Below are positions 55,901 through 64,000 of a DNA stretch of 64,000 nucleotides, one piece after another. Made by a program: the position numbers and the translations under genes. The stretch is from Cercophora sp. LCS_1 (Eukaryota; Ascomycota; Sordariomycetes; Sordariales; Lasiosphaeriaceae), in NCBI GenBank assembly GCA_036250225.1, contig JAPZLL010000003.1:62001-126000 (forward strand). Direction: 5' to 3'. Under the pieces are notes generated by a model. The model was not told where the DNA came from, searched no databases, and was given only the letters and a program-made list of their open reading frames with translations. Positions within the stretch are counted from its first letter, which is position 1. Each line of letters starts with the position of its first letter.

Positions 55901-58081
55901 AGAGCTCACACCCACTTGACCGCTCTTACTCTGGCTATCGTCGCCAAACACCACATTGACGTCTTGGAGAGTGCCTTTTGAGTCCTCTGTTGTCATGCCT
56001 TCGGTCGAGACATCATCGCTGGCATCGGATGCATCACCGGCATTCTCAATCCAAGTGTTATAATATCGGACGACAGCCGGGTGGTTCATCGAGGACAGCA
56101 GCCGAACCTCGTTAGCCACTTCTGAGACAGTATCCGCTGTTTTGACGTGGATTTTCTTGACGGCATAGATGCGGTTGTCAAACGTCTTACGGGCCTTGAC
56201 CACCTCCCCAAATCCACCTTTGCCAAGACGACCTTCCTCGACGTAGTCCTCAAGGTACCTCGATGGCTTGCCATCCTGCGTGCGATTGATGGAATCTTGA
56301 CGTAATCTAAACGGAAGGGCTCGCGGGAAGGATAGAAGGGAGCCGCCGATAGCAGACTCATCCTTGACTAGTACTGGCGCGCTGGTCGCGAGGAATTCAC
56401 TCGAGCCCAGTTCGAAGGCCCGGGGTCTCTTTTTCGAATCCTCCCTGAAGAACTTTAAGACAAGGTCCTCTAACGGGTTGGAAAGAGGAAGAGTGTCGGT
56501 CAAGTCTCCGGGTGAGTGATATTTTTGCATGACGTTGAGACCAAATAACATTTGCAGGAATACAATTCCAAAGTCCCAGACGTCCGTCTTTTGGGTATAC
56601 TGAGGTTTGGATACGCCGGCAATCTCGGGAGGAAACCAATACACTGATTTCGCCGCCCTAGCCGATGTGAGTGTTGAAATTCTCGTGGAAAGGTTGTGAA
56701 TTTCCCTTTGATAACTTGTGTCCGTGATCTTCGGGACGATATCCCCAAAAGTTTCTCTGCATAGAATAATATTTGCGGGATGGAGGTCTTGATGAACGAT
56801 GCCATTGCTGTGGAGGAAAGCTAAGGCCTCGAGAAGACCAGACGTCCACATCCTTACTTTGCCGACGTCCAGGTTACCAGCGAGCTCCAAGAATTCTTCG
56901 AGAGACCCATTCTCGGAGAAGGGGGTCAGAATGCTGATCGTCCAGACAGTGGGCGAAGACGAGTCAGTTTCACTGATTCCGCGGTCAACTCTAAAGTCGA
57001 CAAGTTGGAGGACTCGCGAGTGGTTGAGCTTCTTCAGCACCTCCAGCTGAGCCTCCAATGTCATCAGTTGCTTTTTGACCACGGCTGAGTCTTTCCCGTG
57101 TGCCTTTACAGATATTTGTTTCAGGGCAAGGCTCGGCGGGATCTTCTTCGCAGACAGCACGGGGTTGACCTTGTACACTGTGGTCACAGGGCCTTCCCGG
57201 AAGAGTGTCCGGCCAACGACTGTCTGGAAATACACCGCATTCCCGGATGCATCGGTCAGCTTGCAGGGTTGGTCGAACACTAACTCCTCATCCGCTTCCA
57301 CAGAGTCGTCGTTGGACATATCAGGCGCCAGTTGTTGGTTCCGGTTTTTCTTCCGTGATTCTTTGGCCTTGTTCCGTTGCCGTTTGAGTTCCTCTTGGAT
57401 CATATCGCCCAGGACCCTCTCCGACTCCTTGGACTCTTCAAGTTCTCGCCGCTCCTGCTGCTCTTTCTCGTCCCGGGCGAGCTTAGCCAGCTGGGCCTCA
57501 TGCACCGCCCTCTCCTCCTCAAGTGAAGGAAGCTCAAGGCCTTTGGCTTTCTTCTGGGCAGCCTCCTCGAGGATATCACGAATGCCCTCGACGATGCGAT
57601 CGATCATGGCTTGCTCATCAAGAGCAAAGGTCTTTGGCTGCGTCTCGACAAACTTCTGAATCTTGAACCGGATTGACTCGCGCAAGCCATTATCGCCCTT
57701 TATGGCGAGTAGAGGCGGCGATTTTGGATATGTTGCTACTAGAACAACACCCAAGGTCACAGCGAAGTCCTCGTCCGAGGAGGCCTTGATGGAAATGTCA
57801 AATGACGGTTCAGACTTCTGAAAAGGTGTTAGATGTGTTGTTTCATGGCAAGCAACCAGCTTGGCTCATACCTTCCAGGCACTGTGGGCAGCTTCATGCT
57901 TGACAAAGTCATCGCCATATATGGCTTGGAGAGCTGTCACCTCATCAAGTTGGAGCTCTTCATAGGGTGTTTTGGAGTCCGCTGGACCCGCGGCCTTAAG
58001 TCCGGGGAAGCTGGGATCTTCATTTTTCTTCTGGGGCTGGGAAGAAGGCTTCTTCTTGCCGGCGGCGTTTTTCGGAGGCAT
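52982..58081 (-). CDS. GCN2: eIF2alpha kinase GCN2 (cpc-3)
   Basis: Senses uncharged tRNA and stalled ribosomes and phosphorylates eIF2alpha, starting the general amino acid control (cross-pathway control) response. Exons 58081-57872, 57817-55646, 55592-55257, 55205-54197 and 54144-52982 give 1629 aa. Domain order: RWD (about 38-150, YEELQLDEVTALQAIYGDDF) that binds Gcn1; charged linker; pseudokinase (about 260-560), with HQDLHPANI and TDT in place of HRD and DFG; active kinase with glycine loop EGRLGKGGFGEVVKA (near 597), AVKKI, an acidic insert rich in DEDDEEDED, HRDLKPENIF and GDFGLA; HisRS-like domain starting near FIVKDTLTSVFRRHGAVET, with AAGGRYDGL; and a basic C-terminal ribosome-binding domain ending YYNLEV. 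All catalytic motifs of the second kinase are intact. A TGAGTCA lies 48 bases upstream of the ATG. Confidence 0.97.
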
Positions 58082-58128
58082 CTTGCACGTATTGGGGGTA
58101 GGAAGGAGGGCGGTGGTGGATTGGCCAG

Positions 58129-58135
58129 TGAGTCA
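58129..58135. promoter_or_regulatory. Consensus Gcn4/CPC1 (TGASTCA) site upstream of GCN2
   Basis: TGAGTCA, the bZIP general-control element, 48 bases before the GCN2 ATG. It would allow the transcription factor downstream of GCN2 to act back on its kinase. It may lie within the 5' UTR, which would weaken this reading. Confidence 0.45.
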
Positions 58136-58338
58136 AGGCCGGGCCTTTTTAGTAAGGTACGCAACCGAATTGAGGAAGGGCCAAAGTAAACCGCAGCCAA
58201 AAGTGGCTGCAGGGCTCAGCTAGAAGAAGACCATCTTTCAGTAAAGAATTCGTTTGGTGAATTGAGATCTGGAGTGCAGATCGTGGTGAGTTTGCTAGGT
58301 TGCAGAAGTGAGCCTCGGTGTGATGGACTCGGCCGCTA

Positions 58339-58429
58339 AGTGGTGTGAAGAAAGAGCTCCCAACCCAGGAAGCTCCAGCACAAGAAAGGCCAAATGTTGG
58401 ATTTGCCAACACAGCATCGAATGGGTTCA
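58339..58429 (+). repeat. Decayed repeat, copy B
   Basis: Partner of the repeat at 52310-52408. The two blocks are 58 bases apart here against 66 in copy A. On the minus strand both copies encode a similar short open frame beginning MxxFxAVLxNPxxG, which may be a remnant of an ancestral coding sequence. Confidence 0.5.
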
Positions 58430-59122
58430 TGCCACAATGCCTTTTTCAATAGGCGTATAACGGTATTTCCAATGCATAAAACTATATTTAAAAGTGTGTG
58501 GAATATTTTAGATGTCTCTAGGTATTTTGCGAGGCCCATTTTCCAAAGAAAGAGGATCCCTGTGGCAAGATTTTGCGGATGTTGTGTTTTTTGTAGGACT
58601 TATCGGCAGCCAGGTCCTTGACAAAACAAACGACACAGACAGGAAGACGAAAGGAACATGCATCCACTGAAAAGGAGTACATCCAACATCCCAATGCATC
58701 TATCACACTATCAAAATGGCATTGTGCTTTCCCGTCGATTTCTATCAAAATTACAATACCTTCCCAGGACAGTTCAAGAGGCATGAACTAGATTCGTTGT
58801 GCCAATTTTTTTGTCACCAACTTGACGGCTTCCCAAAGTCCAGGTCAATAGCAACTACCCACAACGCGGGGATCGAGGCTTCAGCTCCCCCACCAAGGTT
58901 TGCAAGTGCCCCACGCGGGAAGCCTGCCAATGACGCCGGGCACTCGCTAAAAACAGCCCCTAGCGTTATCGGTCCGTCCGATTGTAGAAAGCAGTAAACA
59001 AACCTCCGTTCGCAACCCACCTCACGGCAGGCGCGCGCCGGAATCTGCAATCCGCCAGCGCGACAAGGCTCAATCCTGGATTTCATAGTTTGGATTGATC
59101 AATACGAAATTAATTGGCAGCC

Positions 59123-61356
59123 ATGATTAGTTGGGCGTTACGAAGAGGATCTAAGGGGAGCGAAGACGCGCCTGGACCCGGTATGCACTTTTTCCCCTCA
59201 AACACCGATTTCATCCGCGGTTCGCGATAACCAAACATTCAGCTAATGAGATCGTAGATGACACTCAGATCGAGGCACCCGACACTCCTGCCCCCGTGTT
59301 TGCGGTGCGCGCATTGAAAACTGCTTTGTTCGGCACCCCCGCGCCTCGCGAACGTGCAGCGAAGGAGAAAGTACAACAGTCGAGCAATCCCGCATCCTCA
59401 CGAGAAAATATGTCACCGATCAAGCCGCCAGGTATTCTCCTCACTCCTGGCACTGGGACGACGCGTCGAAAACGCGTGTCCTTCGGTTATGGCGTCAAGG
59501 AAGGAGCTGCAGACACCAATCCCGCCCCGAGCGCGATGCAGGACGAAGTAAACGGAAATACCGACAATGGAAGTGAGGGGGGCATCTCTCGACCTAAAAC
59601 AAGGTTGACGCAAGCCATGGAGAATGCGCGGAGAAACGGAGGGCCAAATACTGCAACAGGCGTTACACACCAAGAGGACGCATGGGAGGAGGTCGACGAA
59701 GACTCCGAAGCCGATCTCGATCCCGATGTCACGGTAGATCTGAATGAGCCTCATTCCCGTTCTGGTAAATACTGGAAGGGGCACTTTGAGACATATCATG
59801 CCGACGCGAAGGCGGAGATGGAGAAGCTTGTCAAGTACAAGCAGCTCGCCAAGTCTTATGCGAAGAAGAAGGATGAAGAGGCACTTGACCTTAACCAAAG
59901 GCTCAAGGAGGAACAAGAAAAGGTCAGACAAATGGAGAAAAAGGTGTCTGAGATGGGCCGCCAAGTCGCGTTGCGAGCAAAGAAGTCAGGGGGCGAATAC
60001 GACCCAGGGCTTGTGGACGAGCTCACAAAGCAGACTGCTCTTGCACTTGAGTACAAAAAACAAGTCGAGGAACTAGAGGATTTCTTTCTTGAGCAAACAG
60101 GAGATAAACTGAGCGAGGTGGGCTCTCTTCAGCAGAGGCGGATCGCCTCACCTCGGACCCAGAGGACACTCATCGACACCCAGAGGGAGCTGAGGAAGGC
60201 AAGGTCTCAGGCGAGGGAATTGGAAAGGCTTCGGGAGGATCGGGATAGGATCAAGTCGGAACTGAAGTTTGCCGAGCAACGGTCTGCTAAGCTCGTCGAA
60301 GAGAACCGGAAGCTTTCTGCCGATTTGACTAAGAGCACGTCGAAGGCCCAAAGCCTAGAAAGGAGCCTCAAGGAGGCGGAGGACGAGAACCTGCAAAAGG
60401 ATGGGGAGCTGAAGAAACTGAGGGAGGATTATGAAAAACTGAAAGAGGACGCCAAGGCACGCTATGTTGAAGCCCGCCAGGTCCTTCAGAAGAAGAACGA
60501 AATCCTCTCGGAACTACAGGACGAGGTGGCATCTTTGAGGGCTAAGGAGTTAGGGTCGAAGTGGACGTCCCAGGCAAAGTCTCTGGGCGAGAAACTAAAG
60601 ACGGGCGGCGAGAAAATCAATGCGCCTGATCGAGAGTCTGCTCTCAAGTTTTTCGAGACAGCCGAGGAAGAGAGTACGCTACTTCTCAAGCAACTCAGTG
60701 AGCTTCGAAAGGTCAGCATTCAACGCGGCCTCATCACACCATCGGCAATGAAGATGAGACCTCGAAGCTATACGGACGCCCCTAAGGTCGAGCCTTACGA
60801 AGACGAGGCCCTAGTTTCATCCCGCGCCCTTCGGGAAAAGCTTGAGGCTGAGAAGCGGGACTCGTGGGTTCTCACTGATCGTGGTAACCTGCAGGATAGC
60901 CGTAGTTCAGCATCCAGTGGACGGTCTGCGCATGAACGGGAACAGGAACCGGTACAGCCGAGTCGTCAAGCCGAAAGGAAGTCCTGGACCGCCGGCCTAA
61001 GCAACACTTCAAAGGCAAAGCCTACTATTGACGATATTGTCGGAGATATTCGTGCTGAGCGACAGCGCCACAAATCGCCGCCGATCGAACAAGTTCCTAA
61101 AAAAGCCTCAATTGGACGGCCCCTGTCACGCAACGATGAGGTGTTGCCGCAGATCGACTTGGTCCAAGACAGTTTTGCCCCTCTCGGAGGCCCATCAGAT
61201 CCAAATAATAGCTCTATGTGGAATATGAATACTTCGAGAACGACTCTGCCAGCTTCACGGCACGCAGCGGCCCTCGCGAGACTGCAGCGAAAGCAAGCGG
61301 AGAGGGCAGAGAGGGCGAAGGAGGGTAGAAATAAGGAAAACATCCGACAATATTGA
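59123..61356 (+). CDS. CUT12: Spindle pole body protein, Cut12 family
   Basis: Fungal spindle pole body component; fission yeast Cut12 anchors the pole body in the nuclear envelope and promotes mitotic Polo activation. Exons 59123-59180 and 59258-61356 give 718 aa. The N-terminus MISWALRRGSKG is followed by VFAVRALKTALFGTPAP and SPIKPPGILLTPGTGTTRRKRVSFG, the conserved core of the Cut12 domain. RVSF at about 92-95 fits the RVxF docking motif for PP1 phosphatase. After WKGHFETYHADAKAEMEKL, residues about 190-460 form long coiled coils (heptads of Leu with Lys/Glu), interrupted near 290-300. The C-terminal third is Ser/Arg-rich and probably disordered, ending KAERAERAKEGRNKEN-type basic sequence. 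The family signature is in the N-terminal 150 residues; the remainder varies. Confidence 0.87.
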
Positions 61357-61666
61357 TGGTTGTTTGATGGGCTCGGTCTGGCAATTGGTTTTGGGGTTAT
61401 TGGGTTGGAAAGGCTGCTTGGTGGTTTGGGTCATTGATGCATGGCATGGCGTTGGGAATTGTGTGTTTTGTATCTTCCACGGGTTATTGTATATGCCTTG
61501 TTTTGGCTGCTCATGGATAATAGGGGTTGGTGGTACCTTTGGGGGATTTGATCTCGCTGTCATTTGGTTATTGGGGGTGATGCCCCGCTTATCAACGCCG
61601 GGCATTTTAGGTAGCTCACCCCAAACTTGGTCCTTATCAACAACAACTCACTTGCAAGAAGCCGCA
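61357..61666. other. Short intergenic region, Cut12 to UreF
   Basis: 310 bases, G- and T-rich, with several GGG runs (around 61393-61430). It should hold the Cut12 3' end and the UreF promoter. Confidence 0.5.
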
Positions 61667-62612
61667 ATGATTCCCAATGTCATTCTCAAAGAAGCCAGCG
61701 ACGATGATGTAGAAGCTGAAATCGCCAATTTGGAACGTTGCCTGGCGGAAGCCAAAGCAAAGCGAACCAAGTCAATTCTCACTCACCAAACTCCATGTAA
61801 GTCACTCGCTCACTCTCACTCGCCCCGTCAACAATACGCCCACTGACCATAACCCCACAGCCAACATCTCCTCAACGACAGCAAACCACTTCCTCCTCCT
61901 CCTCTCCGACTCGGCTCTCCCCCTGGGCTCTTTCGCCTTCAGCTCAGGCCTCGAGTCCTACCTCGCCCACCACAAAGCAGGCCTGCACCGGCGCAACACC
62001 ACCGTCCCGCCCTCCTTCTCCTCCTTCCTCCCCCTCTCCCTCTCTTCTTACGCCTCCACCACCCTCCCCTTCGTCCTAGCAGCCCACCGTGACCCCTCCA
62101 CCACCAACCTGATCCGCCTCGACGACATCCAAGACGCCACAATCATCTGCACCGTCGGTCGTCGCGCCTCCGTCGCCCAGGGCCGCGCGCTCCTCTCTAT
62201 CTGGGAGCGCTCTCTCGCCGCGGCACTACCGCTTCCGGAGCGGGACGGACTCAAGGGATTTTCGGCCGCGCTCAAGACTGCGTCGGGCCAGGAGCTGCCG
62301 CCGGTATCGGCGCACTTGGCGCCGTTGTTCGGAGCCGTGGGCCGGCTGGCGGGGCTGAGTCTGGAGCAGACAGCGTATGTGTTTGTGCTGGGGCATGTCA
62401 AGGCTTTGGTGTCGGCGGCTGTGAGGGCTGGTGTCTTTGGGCCGTACCAGGCGCAGAAGACGCTGGCGGGGCAAGAGGTGCAGGAGATGATTGGGGAGGT
62501 GGTGAGAAAGGAGTGGAATACGCCGGTGGAGGGGGCTGGGCAGTGTGTGCCGGTTATGGATCTGTGGTTTGGAAGGCATGAGGTTTTGTATTCGAGGATT
62601 TTCAATAGTTAG
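61667..62612 (+). CDS. ureF: Urease accessory protein UreF
   Basis: Chaperone that works with UreD and UreG to insert nickel into urease. Exons 61667-61796 and 61861-62612 give 293 aa. The N-terminal 43 residues, rich in Glu, Ala and Lys, form a predicted helix (DDDVEAEIANLERCLAEAKAKR), an extension not present in bacterial UreF. The core starts at FLLLLSDSALPLGSFAFSSGLESYL, the family signature. RASVAQGRALLSIWERSL and LGHVKALVSAAVRAGVFGPYQAQ follow; the last contains the conserved surface that contacts UreG. The protein ends MDLWFGRHEVLYSRIFNS, normal for the family. The 64-nt intron has donor GTAAGT, branch CTGACC and CACAG acceptor and joins HQTP-SNISS. The gene converges on Cwc2, 118 bases away. 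No other urease genes are in the window, as usual in fungi. Confidence 0.94.
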
Positions 62613-62730
62613 GGGGCCTCGGTTGCACATGTTAGACCGGCGTCAGTTGGCCGTGAACATATATCATTATGGTATCAAAGAAGTAGGTATTGTGCTTAGT
62701 GTACATCAATGCAAGAGGGGTATAGCTCCC

Positions 62731-63984
62731 CTAATCGCTGTCGTCATCACTATCGTATGCGACCAATGGTCCTGAGGGAGCTGCTGGTTTTGGCTTCGAC
62801 GCAACCGAAACCCTGGCTGCCAGCAATGCCGCCAGTGTGCCGCTTGACAAAATGCCATTCTCCTCCTGAACAGGGACCTGCTGTTGAGGCTCTGGTTGTT
62901 CCGCGGCATGCGAAGACTCGCCAGCCTCCAGCATTAGCCGCTGCTCGTACTCCAGCTCGTGCCCGTCTCGCCCCCGTGGATTGACAGCATTCGGCCCGAG
63001 GGCAAAGTGCACTTCATCGGGCGCTTCGTATCCTTCGAGGCCGTAACTGCTCTCAATCTTCCTTCGCTTTCGTGCCTCGGGGTCCTTCCCTTCAATCTCG
63101 GCGACGAATTCGGCGGGAAGGGCTCGACGAATAGCCTCTGCGGCCTGCTCTTCGATGCGCCTGGCCTCTCGCTTCTGTGCCATCGGGTTGGGATCTTCCG
63201 TCGCCCAGCGCACGTTCAAAATTTCTTCGTGATCGAGACTCTGGTGCGCCATTGCCTCTCTGGCAAACTGGGCCATACATTCGGTTTGATACTAATAAAG
63301 TCAGTAAAGTCCTCTCAGCGCTACGAAGAATAAGCATACCGTGATGAACGCCACACCTCGTGTGTTGAGTACCCGGATTCGCTCAACCTGTCCCCATTCC
63401 GCAAAGTGACGTGCTACGATCTCCTCGATGTCGTCGCTAACGTGTATCCTTCCGACATAGATGGTTCTGTTCTGTCGCGAGAAGGACCCAACGCCACCCA
63501 TATCATCGCGATAGTCTGAGAATTTGTCCCTCCCAAAGCAATCAACTGACGGGTTGAACCAATCATGGATTGTCGGAAGTCGATGAAGACGCTCGCAATC
63601 CTGACCCTGGTGGCAGATACCACGCGCAAAGTGAAGACAGAAGTAGCTACCCGGAATGCTGTCCGCTCGCGTATATCCCGAGTCTAGTGCAATGTTGCAT
63701 CGGCCTTTTGCCTTCGTCTGCGAAAGGTATTTGTCCTCGCGATCACCACCCGACCATTTGTTGTACCAAATGTTGAAGATAGTACCCGTTTGCATCGGTT
63801 GTTCGGATTTGAAAAGGGCTGGGTCGACCTGTGGCCGTGCTGGGCGCTTCTTGCGGCGAATGATCTTTTTGACCTTCTTCTCTGCGGGCGGCGCGACTTC
63901 GTTGTTGGTTGTGGCGAGGGCCATCTCCTCAGTTTCCTCTGGGAGGGCGACATCGATGTCGGGTCGGGTCTCGACCTCTGCCAT
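62731..63984 (-). CDS. CWC2: Pre-mRNA splicing factor Cwc2
   Basis: RNA-binding component of the Prp19 complex that contacts U6 snRNA and the catalytic core of the spliceosome. Exons 63984-63340 and 63291-62731 give 401 aa. After an acidic then Lys/Arg-rich N-terminus (KKVKKIIRRKKRPARPQVD), the Torus domain begins with YNKWSGGDREDKYLS and includes the CCCH zinc finger CLHFARGICHQGQDCERLH (about 116-134). DRLP-like DWFNPSVDCFGRDKF is family-typical. The RRM has RNP2 TIYVGRIHV and RNP1 RGVAFITY (about 208-216), the latter formed across the 48-nt intron. The C-terminal 120 residues are charged and disordered, ending AYDSDDDSD. The start is the first ATG of the frame, only 16 bases from the window edge, so its promoter is outside. 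Confidence 0.95.
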
Positions 63985-64000
63985 TTTGATGGATTGATGG

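Larger units (their letters stand above)
58082..59122. other. Divergent promoter of GCN2 and Cut12
   Basis: 1.04 kb between divergent starts. It contains the Gcn4/CPC1-type site at 58129-58135 and copy B of the decayed repeat at 58339-58429. No gene is seen. Confidence 0.5.

Noticed and set aside
1..64000. Insertion sequences, CRISPR arrays, riboswitches or operons
   Set aside because: The window is fungal nuclear DNA with spliceosomal introns; no repeat array or transposase was seen.

Overview
The window is nuclear DNA from a filamentous ascomycete fungus, most probably a sordariomycete. The genes are eukaryotic and mostly interrupted by short introns (about 47-135 nt) with GTRNGT donors, CTAAC/CTGAC-type branch sites and YAG acceptors. 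The protein families point the same way: a class III chitin synthase, a LaeA-like methyltransferase, a Cut12-type spindle pole protein, an Arp1 (ro-4) centractin and a fungal URC1. I see no intact transposon, rRNA or convincing tRNA. Exon coordinates were worked out by hand from reading frame, splice signals and remembered family sequences; no search was run.

Layout from the left. 1245-4423 (+) class III chitin synthase; a 3.7 kb gene-poor stretch; 8166-8585 (+) a small GRGGAGN-repeat protein of the Par32/DUF3602 type; 9508-10839 (-) Arp1; 11596-12839 (-) a COMT-like O-methyltransferase, divergent from 14245-15849 (+) a LaeA-like methyltransferase; 16427-16763 (-) a tiny predicted mitochondrial membrane protein; 17741-18930 (-) homoserine kinase; 19856-20645 (-) Rheb; 21954-24641 (-) the cohesin release factor Wapl; 25573-26412 (+) uracil phosphoribosyltransferase; 26740-27317 (-) Elf1; 28472-30731 (+) URC1, with a 4-nt microexon; another 3.5 kb gene-poor stretch.

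Right half. 34256-34744 (+) an unknown Ser-rich small protein; 35845-36931 (+) ribosomal protein eS1; 37856-38723 (+) a Rab18-like GTPase with an altered G4 motif; 39068-40221 (-) a mitochondrial ABHD11/Imo32-type hydrolase; 40560-43540 (-) a secreted GH115 alpha-glucuronidase; 44510-46567 (+) SRP72; 46683-48166 (-) a secreted aspartic protease; 48955-50123 (+) Elp5; 50464-51243 (-) a Cdc34/Ube2-type E2 enzyme; 52982-58081 (-) the eIF2alpha kinase GCN2 (cpc-3); 59123-61356 (+) Cut12; 61667-62612 (+) urease accessory protein UreF; 62731-63984 (-) splicing factor Cwc2.

Most genes are conserved housekeeping genes and not a dedicated cluster. Two groupings deserve attention: UPRT and URC1 (uracil salvage and the URC uracil-degradation route) lie about 2 kb apart with only Elf1 between them, and two methyltransferases share a 1.4 kb divergent promoter. 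Several genes concern nutrient sensing (Rheb, GCN2, Par32-like). The most unusual sequence features are the 4-nt microexon in URC1, the Ala-for-Asn change in the Rab18-like G4 motif, a consensus Gcn4/CPC1 site just upstream of GCN2, a decayed repeat pair on either side of GCN2, and a canonical four-tract G-quadruplex motif in the LaeA-like 3' region.
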